Source of the DNA: Saururus chinensis
Lineage: Eukaryota > Streptophyta > Magnoliopsida > Piperales > Saururaceae
DNA: 64,000 nucleotides
Direction of reading: 5' to 3'
Assembly: GCA_035235625.1 (NCBI GenBank)
Contig: CP141140.1
Span: 8,018,685-8,082,684, forward strand
Part shown: positions 12,231 through 32,600 of the stretch, piece after piece
Position numbering within the stretch: the stretch's first letter is position 1
How the letters are laid out: every line of letters begins with the position of its first letter
Program-made: the position numbers and the translations under genes
The notes under the pieces: generated by a model
Told to the model about the DNA's origin: nothing
What the model saw: only the letters and a program-made list of their open reading frames with translations
Database searches by the model: none

Positions 12231-15195
12231 GCAAAACCAGGATTTTGGGCTTGTTGGTCACAATCCAGTGAAGACTATTAGTCGTAGAAACATAAGCTAG
12301 GGGAAGTGTTTTCCTCCCTGCTGTTGAACTTGTGCATCCTCATTCTATTTTACCCACGATCGGGGGTTCAGCCTGAACAACGTGTCCGACTGATGACCAA
12401 AAATTAGCCGGCCAACGGTTCGGCTGCCCCTCTTTCCCACTATTTATATAATTAATTATTACCAATAATCGGGTTTTAACAATGAATCCAATCACATATT
12501 AAATTAACATTATTTAATCTTGACTCAAGGACTAAGACGACAATCCTACCTTAGTTGCTAGTTTGCCATCAATCCACCGCCGCCAAAGCCTCGTCATCTA
12601 CCACCTTCTTCATTCCATATCCTTTTAGTTTTTTCTAAAGTGCAATTAGGGTTAGGGTTAGGTCCAACTCTCCTTAAATAGGGAGAGAAAATTAGGGCTT
12701 AAACAAATAAGGGCGAAATCAAGTAGGAGAATAACTCCTAGGTGGTATAGACTCTCCACAATTGAGGGCTTCGTCATCCAACTAAGTGCCCTGTAGTGGG
12801 CCCCCTAAATCTTTCTGTACAACTCAAAATTATTTTGTATATACCCCAATTTTTAAAAAATTAGAAAAACTAGGAAAAAATAAAAAAATTTATTGAAAAA
12901 TACCTAAAACTTATTGGATATTACAATGTCAGACGCTACAACTCAAGGAATTTTAGTTTATAAGTCATATATATTCCAATTTGAAAAAAAATACTCCCTT
13001 ATTTCTAAATACATTGTTCCATTTAGTTCATTTTTAAAAACTAAATAAAATTGTTAATGTGGGATGGAGGGAGTAGTAAGATTTAAAAAATTAATTAATT
13101 AATCTTTTTATTTTATCTATTAACTCTTTTTACTCTACTCCTTAATTATTAACATAAAATAGGATTATTAATATGAGATTTTTTTTGGAAATAAAATTAC
13201 TAAAAAAGGGACAGGGGTAGTACATAAATTAGTGATTTTAGCATATATCTAACTGCCTACTTTATCGGAACCAAAAAAGAAACGTCCACTTCATAAATTG
13301 TACACACTAATCTTACATTTAACTCCTAAATCTCATTGGTAATCCACGTCCCATACGCGACTCTTTTTAATTCTTCATGCCCAATCCGTTAGAGAAGATA
13401 AATATTGGAAATCCCCAGTTGGGCCCATTTAGAGAGTGTGCTAGTGGGCCGTGTTCATTGTCTACAGTGGGCGAAATGAGTGGATCCCAGGACATATGCG
13501 TCGGATGGACGTAATTATTTAAAAACAGATCGGACCCGGCCCCCTCGGGTTTGACCGGACCCTACAAGCTTTCTGGGTCGGGTCATTTATGGGTTAAATT
13601 CAAGCTTATCTAGTTAAATCTAATTTATGTCTTGTTGAACAAAAAAACCTGGATCAGGCACCAATCCGGATTAGTTTCAGACCCAACTACTCCTCTGACG
13701 AACACAACAGGGTAATTAAATGTTATAAGACCATACTGATGGCATTCTTATGCGTCGTCCACCGTATTGGGAATCGTCCTCTTGTTCAAACAAGTCGTCA
13801 ATCATCTCTGTTACTCTGTACATCTTGTGGATCTCGTGATCTGAGTTTCAACTTTGATAGTCAAGGCCTATTACAGCACTGCAAGACTGGACAAAAGATA
13901 AATGACGATGGTTGGTGCAAAGGGGTGCTTGTCCTCTTTAGTCAACATGCTGTGATTTGGACATTTTCTTCACCGAAGCATTTTGAGTCAAAAATTAGGC
14001 CTGTGATTCATTTAGATCGATCAGCATGGCACTCGTCTCCTGGAATGACTACAAGAGGTGGGTGGCGCATCGCACACGGTGCTGATATCAGCGTGGGAGG
14101 AGAAAGCTAAGGGGAAGATGGGGTCGGGGGACAATGCATTAAAGCAAACGATTTTGCCATATAAGTCAAAGACGTCCAAGCCCAACAACTTCTACGAAAT
14201 TGTTTAAAGCTTTCTCGTGATGGTTCTTCTTCATGTTTGTCGTCCCTCAAACGTGTGCAACCATATCGATAAACTATCAACAATACAACGTGTCGTTGCT
14301 CTTTTTCAAAAGTATATATACAGCGCTCCTGAGAAGCCTTCTACTAATTCAGTACACACTTGCGACTAAAACCACTATAAATGGCACTCGTTATCAGCTG
14401 GTGACGATCGCTCGAAATTGATTTCAGTTCGATTACGTCGGGTGGCATTTTCCATATTCCCAATTTCCCAAGACTGACTGTTTAAATTAAAGACAGTTAC
14501 GTTCGTAACTAAATGGGTCTTGCTTGGTGCAACTCACAAGGGATGTCTCGAACGGAAGTCATCGCACTCCGTCAAATTTACTGTTGTTGTGCGGACTGTT
14601 GGACTACATTAACGAGGAAAACTGATTAGCAGCACCAAAAAGAAGTCAAAAGGTCTCGCACTAGAGGTAAACAGACGCGGCGGGCTCTATAATTAGAGTC
14701 TTTGTCCACGGTACATAAAGATTAGCTTAGTATATAGGGGCTCAACATGACGTATAACTACCAAGTACATGCTAACATTTTCTAAATTGAAGAGGTCTAG
14801 CCAGAGCTGCATAACTGCAGCTTAGATCATGGCTGGGAGCTGGCTAATTTTTTCCTTTCCAATTAGTAAGGCCCAGAGTTTGAAGCTCGAGGAGATAACA
14901 CGACGTACAAAAAGCATATATACTAAAGGAATGCAATCGTAATAAATACACGAAAGGTACTAGTATACGTCTAATATATCTCGTCTTCATCATCGTATGA
15001 TCTCTTTTCCTAAGCTGCACACAAGTATATAGATAGAAAACGCACCCAGACAGCACAAAAATAGTGTCAGGAAGGAGCGGCAACAACCTCATGTTCCTCA
15101 TGTACCTTCCCCTCCGAGATTACTAGGCTTCTTTTGTTGTGATTTGTGATCTTAAATTCTTTCATCCTTTCTCTATTTCCACATGTAAATAAAAC
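12231..15195. other. intergenic upstream of HSFB3
   Basis: Holds the short Stowaway-like element at 12991-13077 and a two-copy telomere-like TAGGGTTAGGGTTAGG near 12647. An unassigned 123-codon ORF at 13739-14110 shows no recognisable domain and I do not call it a gene. I see no clear heat shock element in the last 500 bp before HSFB3. Confidence 0.5.
12991..13077. mobile_element. short Stowaway-like MITE
   Basis: The left end reads TACTCCCTTATTTCTAAATA and the right end reads GGGATGGAGGGAGTAGTA. These are inverted copies of the CTCCCTCC-type terminus, flanked by TA. The element is about 85 bp. Confidence 0.65.
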
Positions 15196-15977
15196 ATGGA
15201 AGGGGAGCAGGAAAAGGGTCTTCTAGGGCCTGCTCGGAGATCCTCCACACCCCCGTTCTTGTTGAAGACACACATGCTCGTGGAGGATCCGGCTACCGAA
15301 GACATCATCTCGTGGAACCCACAAGGGACCTCGTTTGTGGTCTGGCAACCCGCAGAGTTCGCCAGGGATCTGCTTCCATTCTTCTTCAAGCATAATAACT
15401 TCTCCAGCTTTGTCCGCCAGCTAAATACCTACGTAAGTACCCATCCTACCGTACAATTATGGGCACGATCTTGTTAAAAAAAGAGAGAAATTAGAACATT
15501 CTTTGATCAGAGTTTAGGATCTGAGCGACGTTCAGTTTTTATTTGCAGGGGTTTAGGAAGGCGTCGTCGGAGCGATGGGAGTTTCAGAACGACATGTTTC
15601 GCAGGGGGGAGAGGGATTTGCTGTGCGAGATCAGGCGAAGAAAAGCATGCAGCGGTAAAGTCGCCGCTGCTGCGATAAAAAATGGGTCATCGGAAGCTGA
15701 GGACGATAGAGGCTCGTCTTCGACGTCGACATCGTCCGAGTATAATAGTCTTTGGGACGAGAACAAGCGGCTAAAGAGTGAGAACGGATTCTTGTATTCG
15801 CAGCTGCGAAGCATGAAGAAGAAGTGTCAGGCGCTTCTTGATTTGGTGGCAGTATACAGTGGTAAGTCTGATGAGATCGGAACACACGAAGAATGTCCCA
15901 AACTGTTCGGGGTGAGGTTGGAGGTCCAGGAGGATAAGAAACGGAAGCGATCGGAGAATATGTCGGTGAGAACGTGA
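15196..15977 (+). CDS. HSFB3: heat stress transcription factor, class B3
   Basis: Exons 15196-15432 and 15549-15977 (GT-AG intron, phase 0) encode 221 residues. Residues 18-110 are the HSF DNA-binding domain ([14 protein letters not shown], then [14 protein letters not shown]). The single intron falls at the position usual for plant HSFs, inside this domain. About residues 143-182 form the short HR-A/B coiled coil used for oligomerisation. LFGV at 198-201, followed by RLE, is the repressor motif of class B HSFs, and KKRKR at about 209-213 is a likely nuclear signal. There is no AHA activation motif. The start MEGEQ and the LFGVRLE context resemble HSFB3 better than B1, B2 or B4. The expected role is nuclear repression or modulation of heat-responsive transcription. 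It is slightly shorter than Arabidopsis HSFB3 (244 residues as I recall). Confidence 0.9.
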
Positions 15978-17472
15978 AACTGTTGAATACTGACGAACGA
16001 ACTGATCAATAACTACAAAACGGTACTTCTTGATCAATTGATGTCAAGTGGAATCAATTGATTATTATTGCGTGTTGTTTTGCTTCCTTCTATTAAACGT
16101 TAAAGGTTTAGAAAGAGTTTTTGTGGTAATTATTTAGGATAGGTCCTGAGGGGGGCGATCAGCTACCTCCCAAAATGATTGGGAGGGATGACCATCAATC
16201 ATGCACGTTGTATTTTCGGGATGAAGGCTGCTATTTTTACCCTAGTAAAGTCTTTTTATTATGTCTTTTTTTATTGTCCTCTTGCCTATGCGTCCCCCCT
16301 TTATTCTTACTATTACTCTATTTTTCCTTCTTTTTCTTCTTTTTTTTTATCTTTTTCCTATGACGCCCATTGGGGTAGGTCAGGCCAAAAAGTTGGCGGA
16401 CAAAGCTTGTCCACATCTATGCCCGCTAATAATTTGTCCATCAATTTTTGTCCTTTGAACAAAACCTCTTATCAAGAGAATATGAACATTGTCCGTAAAC
16501 ATAACCTACTCGGCGATTATATGAGAGTTGAAGTTGTTGGAAATGGCAAGATAGGTGTCGACGATTTTTATTAAGTAGGGCAGTTGGGGTGGGATCTATG
16601 AATTAAGTAACTTTGCATATAATTATATTTTATTTGTATATATTATTTTCTTTATTTATAGTATTATTATTGAATAAATTAATTTATTTTAAAAAACCAA
16701 ATAGAGCTATTAATGTGGGATAGAGAGAATATTTAGTAATTAATTTTAATAAAAAATATAAATATTAGCATTATTATATTTAAATTGTTAAGAATTTAAG
16801 TATAAGAAAATGATGCTTAAAGATAATTATAAAGAAATAAAAAACATCATTTTATATAAGAATGCAAACTAAGTTTAAAAATTAATTGGACCTCAAATAA
16901 ATAGCCAGACGAGGTATTCGTCCATGATCGTGTTTAAAAATTGGTGGACAAAAAAATTTAGCCGAACACAACCAAAGATACCTAAGATACGACCTAGACA
17001 TTGGACAACTGACATCCACAACTAGCCCTAGTGTTGGCATCCACATGTCACATCTTTGATAATAGTCTAGTGCATAGGTTGTTGTCAACCATGCTTCCAC
17101 TCCCCATTTTGCCGACAAATGGAGAAGGAGGAGGAAGAAGAGGAGGAGGAGGAGGAAAAGTAGAAGAAGAATATGAAGAAATGAGGAGGAACAAGGTTTT
17201 GTTGTGGCCAACCCAAAATTGGTTGCGGTCTGGCCAACATCAACAAGGATACGGATATGAGTAGCCTTCCATCATCTTTACTTGTCGAAGGAAGAGGAAA
17301 AGATGAAGAATAGAGGAGGAAGAAAATAAAATAGGAGAATGAGGAAGAGGAGGACCAAAGGCGGTTATGGTGGCTGGGGAGGGGGATGAGGGGGAGGGGC
17401 GGACTATTGGTTTGGCTTCGGCTCTGGTGGCCTCTAGTGCCAACACCAGTATAGAGGAAGAAATAATATAAT

Positions 17473-17572
17473 ACTCCCCCTGTCCTAAATTAATAGTTAC
17501 ATTCAGTTTTTCAAAATAAATTAATTTTAATATATTTTTAAAATCTAAATATAACTATTAAATGTGAGATGG
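17473..17572. mobile_element. Stowaway-like MITE
   Basis: TACTCCCCCTGTCCTAAATT on the left pairs with ATGTGAGATGGAGGA on the right. The element is about 100 bp and AT-rich inside, with no coding capacity. Confidence 0.55.
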
Positions 17573-18281
17573 AGGAAAAATTTATTTAGTGGGGAAAGAG
17601 AAATGAGGTAAGTGTAGAAGATTTTATGATGAGGGAGTAATGGGAAACAAGACATCTTAAGGGCTGATCTTTGAATATGGAAACTAATGGAACGGCCTTT
17701 GATAGGCCGTACATTCAAAGAAAATCCTATTTACAGTCCAAGTGCCATGATATTATTAGTTATTATTCATATTCTATATGGTAAAGGCATATAAAGAATT
17801 TAATAATAAAAAAAGGTCAAATAAAACTCCAAAAGCTTTGGCAGGTGGATCAGTCAAAGGCAAGTGCATTCCATGCTTGGATGTGCATCAGAATAGTGTT
17901 AAATAGCTAAAATGGTCACCATGACACCTACCAATTTATATATATAAATTAATAGGATGTTTGTGAAGTCAAGGTCTTGACTTGGAACACCCACGCCGTA
18001 GCCCACTCGTAGAAAAGTAAAAAATGTATTGTGCCATGGGAGCAAAACATTCAATTCATCAGTTGTGAGGAACGCCTAAGCAAAGAGGTAAGAAAATTAC
18101 TTCCTTGATCATTAGTTTATATCATGAACTAAGTGATTGGTGAGATGGGTAACGTGAATCACGGCAAGCCAAGCAAACCATCAACTTAATTTCACTGCTT
18201 TTTGTTTGTTTGTTTGTTTTTATAAATAGCTAAACACATTCTATAGGCTTTTTAGGCAGGACATTTGCTTACAAATTGAAA

Positions 18282-18430
18282 AATGCTTCTGCGACGTTAA
18301 AAAAGCTACGTCAATAGCCTACTTCATCTTTTGAAAACCATTGATATGTGGGACCTATTTGTGGGGTCCCACTTTTCAAAAGATGAAGTATAATTTGACG
18401 TAGCTTTTTTAACGTCGCGTTAACATTACT
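18282..18430. mobile_element. near-perfect hairpin MITE
   Basis: The left arm from 18291 reads GCGACGTTAAAAAAGCTACG and continues to CTTCATCTTTTGAAAA. The right arm to 18418 is the reverse complement: TTTTCAAAAGATGAAG, then GACGTAGC, then TTTTTTAACGTCGC. The loop itself contains GTGGGACC and GGTCCCAC. The transcript would fold into one long stem, as in hairpin MITEs that feed small-RNA pathways. Confidence 0.75.
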
Positions 18431-21400
18431 CTTACAAATTTTGCTAGTCAACCGCCCGTGGTCAGTCACAGGCCACCTCTATTCAGCCTCTTTAATGGGA
18501 GCGGGATGGAAGGTCTCGATTAGCAGACCATGGGAAAATGAAGTTGTTTGATGATCGGAATCAATGAAAAAAATACAGAAGACTCAAAGGTGAAAGGAAT
18601 GAATTGTGTAGATATGAAATTCACTATATCTGCCTTGAATCCACTAGGCAAAAAAAAGGGCGAAACTTCTGCAGCAAGCCCTACAATTTTGAGATTTCTT
18701 TACAAATCTAACAACTACCCACCCACTTCTTTGAGCTGCTATTTATACCTGTTTACAACTTCCGCTAATCACAACTTAACAACTGTCAACTAATTAAAGT
18801 GGTAATAACCCAAGACTTACAAGCTAACAATGCTCTCCACTAAGTTAAACTAGTCAACAAGTTAAGAACTTTTCAAAAACCTGCGTCCCTTCTTCACATT
18901 TTTCTTCATTGTTTGAACTGATCTCTCCACAAAAGCTTAAGCTAAACCTTCAATGTGTTCCACATCACTCTTACATGGAGCTACCACAGTTAGACCACTA
19001 GTGAAGAGGGGTTCCACCAAATTTCATGAGATACTTCCGAGGCCCAATATTTGGGAGAATTTTTATTGAAAATGTTACGAGACCGCACACATGGCACTAG
19101 AAACTACATGTAGACGTGGGGCACGTGCATATTGACACATGTGCGACAAATGCGGCTAGGCACATACTTAAAAGTACTCAATTTTTAATGGTTAGAGCAT
19201 TGTCAAAAAATAAGAATAATGGTGCCTTAAATATGTTCAAAAATAAAAAAACTCCTACTGGGCCAAAGAGGGTGATTTGAGGGAGGTCACATGGTCCACC
19301 TGGGGTCATGTGGTCCCACCTAAAATTAAAAGTTAAGGGTCATGGCTCCCTTGGCTCCATTCCACATTGGAATATTAAGGGAAATAAACCCTTTGTAAGT
19401 GAAAAAGGAAGAAAGTTAAACCCTATGCCTCCTAACGAGGCTCCGTCTAGAGATAATCAACTAATCAAAAATTGGTAGAACGAATGTTGGCTCTTTTATG
19501 CTATTGGTTCTATTTTATGTTGTTTTTAAAACCTGGATTTAATCCGATCTAGATAGAACTGACTCGAGATTAAGCTAATTCGGGTAGGATAAGGTCCTAT
19601 CTCATGTCGGGTCCAAGAAAAAAAATACTAGGATAAAATTTTGGTAGGATCATGTTTAGTATGTAAAAAAGCCAAGAACCAACCTGACCTAACTCAAGTT
19701 CCTAATTAACTTATAAAACCATTATTAACATGGGATATGAATTTTTATAATTTTTTACATATAGGACTGACCCAATATAGTGTCAGTTTGGTTAAAATTA
19801 TTGGAACCGACCTGACCTAATATAAAATCTATATTCTTATTTTGATTCTTAAGTTTTTCGATTCCTATATCAGGTTCTTATCTCAGCTTGAGTCGGGTTC
19901 AAGGAACTCCGTTCTTATCTCAATCAGGTCATACAGACCCCAACTTAAGATGTAGCCTTAGTTCTACTTTTTATTGGAGTATTTTACTACATAGATGCAG
20001 ACATGGTGGACCAATTAAAAGTTGAGATATTTTTATATTATTTAATTAATTTTTATAGATTTTTTGGATTTGTAATGGAAACTATAAATCACCTAAATTT
20101 TGGACATTTAAGACCAAAATTTATTTTGCATGAGACCACAGCTTAACAACATGGTTACATCAATAAACAAGTGTTTAAAACCATTTTCGCTACTGTTGCA
20201 CCTCCCCACCTCTAATTGTGATTCCCTTCCCTTGGCCTCGACTAGTCAACACTGCTGCATATCTTCTCCTTGAATCACCATTGTAGAGCCCAGTGCTGCC
20301 CTCATACTTGTGAAGGAAATGAATCGATTCAACTATATATTCTTCCTCTCTCTTTTTTGATTTTTGAAATATAGGCTTAACAATGCCATCACATCGTTGA
20401 ATCAATCTAACAATATCTTCAAATTGATATGAATATATCATAAAATTACTTTGATATTATGATCATGTCGTCTAACTGATATTATCATATTGTCAAAATA
20501 ATTTAACCATACAATGATATCTTTAAATTGATCAATTAAAATTAAGTTGTCATAAATTATTGGGAGTAGGTCAATATGAATTCACAAGAGAAGGATGAGA
20601 TGGAGGCCATTGGCACATGTGTATTAGTGTTAAAGAACACGTTAAATCCATTTGTACATGATTTTAACATATTGTTAATTTGACAATGATAATAAATTGA
20701 CCTGTCAATAAAAAACCAACAATACCTCTCTCATGTTCTCAACCCAATCTCTACAACCTTCCATTTTTTTTTTCTTCGTTAGAGACTTGGACCAAATTTT
20801 GTCGGGATGCAAGTGATGGGTGAAATAGTCTCAAAACTTATTTCCTTCCACTAGTGACACTTCAAAACTTTTCAAATGGAAAAATGACCGACGAAATGTT
20901 GGCAAAAGAAGGTGTTTGTATAAAGAAGGGGAAATATGTCACGAACTGTGTTTCGGGCACCCTACCAATTTTCTTTTTGCTGTACTTAAGCGCCAGTAAG
21001 TGATTTGTGCAAAGCATCCGTGCAAAGCAAGCCATTTGTCCCAAACAAGGCTTGCTTGGTAGCCCTTAAGCCTGCAAGCGCCGCACAGTTGGCTGCCAAA
21101 GGGGCACGACTGTGACAAATGGTTGGAGGATCGGAGAAAGTAGGGTTGCCAGCGATTATAGCTTAAGAAGAGGGAGGGTGCATATTACAATTAGGTTTAA
21201 ATGGATAACACAAGGAATTAGGTTCAGGGGGTATTTTAGTCGCAAATTAAGTGATTTATAATTCCTATAATAAATTCAAGTAATGTGAAAATTCATCAAC
21301 ATTCACTAGGTGATGTGAAAATTTCTCTTAAAAATTTCCCCTTCAAAGATGAACTTTGTAAGAGGCAGAACTAGTAGGCAGTGGTGACTTTAATTAACAT

Positions 21401-21689
21401 AAAATTTTATGTGATCTATCATCACAAGGAGAGTAATGCTAAGTAGTGCTTTCATCACACGCCTGCCATGTACCTTTGTCTTGGTACACGTATAATAAGC
21501 ATTACTGAACATATGAGCATATACATAAGTAACATTTTCATCAAAAGCAATAAATAAATTTTAAAATAAATAATACTTTGGTAGTTGGACACTTGGACAC
21601 ATAATCAGGTAGAAGAAAATTTGCACTATTGGATATTTAAATTTGGACGGATAGGCAGACAATTAGATTGAAAAATATTTGGATTAGGG

Positions 21690-22050
21690 ATGCCACTTGG
21701 GTCGTATATATAATAAAACTTGACCCAACCCAACCCGACACTAATAGTCAGATTTGGGTTTACAAATTCAACCTAAATTGTTATTTGGGTAGGATTTACT
21801 ATTTTTTAAATGGTATCGGGCTTGGCAAAACCCGACCCAAATAAGGTTATTAATATAAATTTTAAATTTTTTTATATAATCCGACCTGACCTTAATCGGT
21901 CAGGTTTGGGTTTCCAAATTTGACCCGAATAATTATTTGGGTAAATTTTGAGTTTACCATTTTTTAAATGGTATCAAGTTTTAGTCTGACAAAACCATAC
22001 CCAAATCCGACCTCGACCCCGACCCCGACCCTGACCCTGACCCTGTAGCA
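21690..22050. repeat. transposon-like DNA with a duplicated block of about 153 bp and short GACCC(C/T) repeats
   Basis: AAATGGTATC occurs at about 21814 and 21967, and a (A/G)TTTGGGTTT(A/C)CAAATT block shows similar spacing. The interval ends in tandem GACCCC/GACCCT hexamers at about 22013-22045. GACCCAACC/CCCGACCC termini suggest a non-autonomous DNA element, class uncertain. Confidence 0.45.
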
Positions 22051-22927
22051 TCCTTAATTTTGATAAACAGATAAACAAACAAGCAGATAACCTATGTTGA
22101 CTATCCAAAACGTCCGAATGGCTCTTCTATTATCCGAAAACCAGCTTACTACACCGTTTTCAGACTCCTCGGGCCCAAAATGAACCTCTAGCTTCGTGAA
22201 TCATCTTTATCGTACAAAGTTTCACCTATCTGTAACGTGAATCACCAGATTGTATAGCTTTCTCTAAAAGCAGTCGAGCTCTCTAATTCTGTAGTACAAA
22301 TAAGCTCTCGGTTACAGCTAATCGTTCATGGGACGTAGAAGTGTACTGTACAAATGCGTCGTTGAAACCCCATTGCGTAGGCTTCCAGTCTGAAAGACGA
22401 AACTTTGACGGACACCCGAATCCAGACAAACGCACAGCTGCTACAAACTTCGGTAGATAAGGTTTGAAGTAAGGGCAGAGCTATTCGTGGTGGCTGATAA
22501 CTTGGCAGCGACCACACTATCTAGTATCCACTCGGTTTGCAGCTCGAGCACCAAACCCCCGCGCGCGACATACAGATGACAGAGAGAGGTATGCGAACTG
22601 CGGAGCGGAGGTGGATAAAGAAACAAACGCTTATCACAATCTCTAAGGGTCGGACAGCCACCAGCGCGGACGCGGGGTTCCAGCCTTCCCAGGCTTAGTA
22701 TTTGGCCTTTGGTATAGAGCTCAGCAGAGCTTCCTGAGCAAGGGGGCAGCCAATTAGCCTGGACCCAACCGGCTCCGCAGCCTGCATGATAGATAGAGGG
22801 GGAGAGAGAGAGAGTGGAGGCGGAGAGTTCATGCGTAGAGCAGAAAAGACCGGGGAAAAGATTTCGTTCAAGGGTCTTTAGAGGGGGCCCTTGTTGGCTC
22901 CGCCGCAGTTTTAGAATTTGAGAGGAA

Positions 22928-29665
<6,738 letters not shown>

Positions 29666-32600
29666 GACAAAAATTAAGGTTATTTGGGTTCAAATTCGGA
29701 TATAACTTTGCTCTTATGAACGCTCATTGAGATCAATTGTAGTCTGTGTTATGAACCCCTTTGGATGCTTACAAAACGCTGACATTACATTGAGTTTCTA
29801 CTGCATCACCAGAGAAGGAAAAAAATTTGGTACTCCATGTACATGCAAGCTGCTAACAGTGGAATGAGGAAAACCACAGGCGCAGAGAGGCCAATTTTGA
29901 TATGGGGTATCGTTCTCAAGAAGTGAGAGGCGTTTTAATACAAGCATATTATTCACTTTGATTTATTTCTTTGGTAAAGGGAAATAAAATTTCCAAGTCC
30001 AATATCCGTTCTTGAAAGTTTAATTATAATAAAGGCATCCGCAAGTACATGTAGTCAACCAATTTCTCCACTTCTCTTATTTTTTAGAGAACAGTTAACA
30101 CGCCATTGCGGTACTTAATTTATGTCGCTTCTGTATTGATTTGACGCTTTTGTGCTCTTCCTCACCCCACGGTTGCAGGCTTCCAGCGTACTTGGCTTTC
30201 AAGAACTGAAATAAGTTGATACTAGTATAAGGTCCTCCATAATTAAATTCAGTCAAACAAAATATCAGAAGTTTGCTAGTCATTCATTGAACCAGACAGG
30301 TGCGAACCTCCATACCCGAGCAGAAAATAAAGATTAGAGGCGCGATTCATTCACAGGCGTGGAAAACCTTTAAACAGCTATTGTCCTCCCAATTTAACGC
30401 AGCAAGTTGGTTAGGATACTGATGGCCGGATCTAAAAGGGAGATTGAAGCTTACAGAGGCTAGAAAGTGGGAAAAGACGGACATGGAACTGAAAAATCGG
30501 CAAAAAAACGCCATGACAATGGATTTTAGGCCCAAATTGCCCTTTAGAAATGCACGTCAAATGCAGTGTGTAATGGCGATTATTATTCATATAAAATTTT
30601 CTTGTTTTGTTAGCTTTAAGCGAAAGTTTTGACTATTTAACGGAAATAGATTCTAACTCTCAAATATTGACACAAAAGTTTTGACTATTTTTGTTATACA
30701 ATACATAAATAGACTTATACACATATAAAATGCCACGCATGTAGTATAAAATAACCTAACTACCCCCACTATACTCTTCTTCCACTTCATTTCTATTAAC
30801 CCACATGAACTGGTCATGCCTAACCTCTAGCTTAACCCACTTGAACTAATCATGCCTTGTAATATATGAGAATTTCCTAATTATTCAAATTTGGATGTGC
30901 AAACATTATCGAATTTAATCCTTTAATTTTCTCATTTCACTAATTTCTAAATTAGATGGAGTTTATGAATGAAATTATTATTATTAAAAATAGATAAAAT
31001 AGCTTTAAAATACTACTAAGAATGCATGAATCGGAATTCTGATGAAGAATACATTAATTATTCGAAGTTGAATGTAGTGGGCATGACTTATTTATCCAAA
31101 TTAGACATATATATTAATTATTTATTAACTAGGGCTTTTGGGGGGAAAGAGAAGAGCCGCTGAAAATTTTCTAGCCAATTTGGTTTGCGACTGAGTTGGA
31201 GAAGAGATAGCTCATAGACCTATATTCTAGTAAAGTAGAATGCCTAGCTTTTAGTTCATTCTATGTTTAAGATGTTAATTTTCTGCGTATTGAATGTATT
31301 GCATAACAAAAAAAGAAGGGATTTTTGGTGGTCTGCGCTTGTGGCCATCATCGGTAACAGTGAATGCATCAATGCTGGTTAATGAGTTTTGGGCCAGCTC
31401 TGGTTGCACTAATGGTAGTTCCACTCTGGAAAAGCAAGGGCATGACGGAAGACAAAGACTTATTCTAGGATTGGCTGGTAGCCTGACCAGAGGCCTTGAC
31501 CTCCTATGTCGCAGCTGTCTCTGCCTATAAGGGCGGAGAGAGGCCTTAGTAGGCTGCAGCCGTAGCTACGCTGCTGGGCACCAGGTAGTTATTGTAAAAG
31601 GGAAAGGAATGCAGAGCCAAAAGGTTTGGTCACTGACAGGGTGGCTGTCAGCTAGTTATAGGGCCAAGGTGATTAGGTTTGTCACTCAAAGGTGGGCCAA
31701 CCAGCCCCAGCCCTACGGCCATTTGAGGTGGCTACAACACCATTCAACGACTAGCATTACGGGCCATGCAAGTCAAGGAGTAACGACTCAGGTCCAAGCC
31801 AGTTAAGCCTGCGGCGCTGAGGGTGGGGCGCCCACCTTTTCCACCCCCTGATGGAAGACCCCCACTGGTGGCGGGGGCTGGGCCGGCTATGGCTGGACAT
31901 ACAATCTAGTTGTGACCTGCATCGCGGCTAGCGTCTCCAAGAGGAATACAATCAGCGAAGTGAAGTGCGCTCAAATTCGGTTTGGAAGTTGGAACCGTTG
32001 ACCTAGTATGGTTCGTCTTAAAAAAAGAGTGTGTCATTAAATTTTGCTTGGTTCAACAGGTTAAAAATATAAAAAAGTTATAAAAATTACTATTGGATTT
32101 AGAGAGTGTTAGGAGTGCCTCTATCAAGTTTTATCGTAGGGAGAAATTCCAAAAGTTGTGAAATGACTATTTTACTTTATTGGAAAGTAGTTCAATTGCC
32201 TTACTTAAACTAGGTTTAGGGACCTATGAGTGGGGTTAAAAATTGAAAAAAAAAATAATGCAAGGTAAGAGTGTACCCTATATTTGGACCAAGTTATATG
32301 AGGGGAAAAAATTCAAATAACTAATTAAATAATTATTTTATCCCAAGGGTTAGAGTGATCTAACGAGTGAGTTTAAGGGTTGATGACCCCATAAAATGCT
32401 ACAAATATTATTACCGGGTTATGACATCAAAGAGTACCCCTAATATCAGTCGTGGACATATTATAGGTCGAGAATGTCATAAACGAAATGATAAAAATAT
32501 CCTTATCAGTAGATTAACACACATTTGTGCAAATAAAAATGCAAGCCTAACCTTTCAAGAGGCACCGACTTGAAATCTAAAGGAGAGTAAGGTGATAGGG

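Larger units (their letters stand above)
15978..22927. other. gene-poor interval between HSFB3 and NTRC
   Basis: No convincing gene. It contains pyrimidine- and purine-rich tracts (16250-16360 and 17105-17400), a MITE at 17473-17572, a hairpin element at 18282-18430 and CCCGACCC/GGGTTTGGGT-type transposon DNA at 21690-22050. ORFs at 22441-22974 on the minus strand only mirror the NTRC promoter and first exon. Confidence 0.55.

Noticed and set aside
13739-14110. 123-codon plus-strand ORF
   Set aside because: No recognisable domain, no partner exon and amino-acid composition unlike a conserved protein.
16175-16574. Plus-strand ORFs rich in Phe, Leu and Ser
   Set aside because: They come from a T/C-rich tract; no domain and no start context support.
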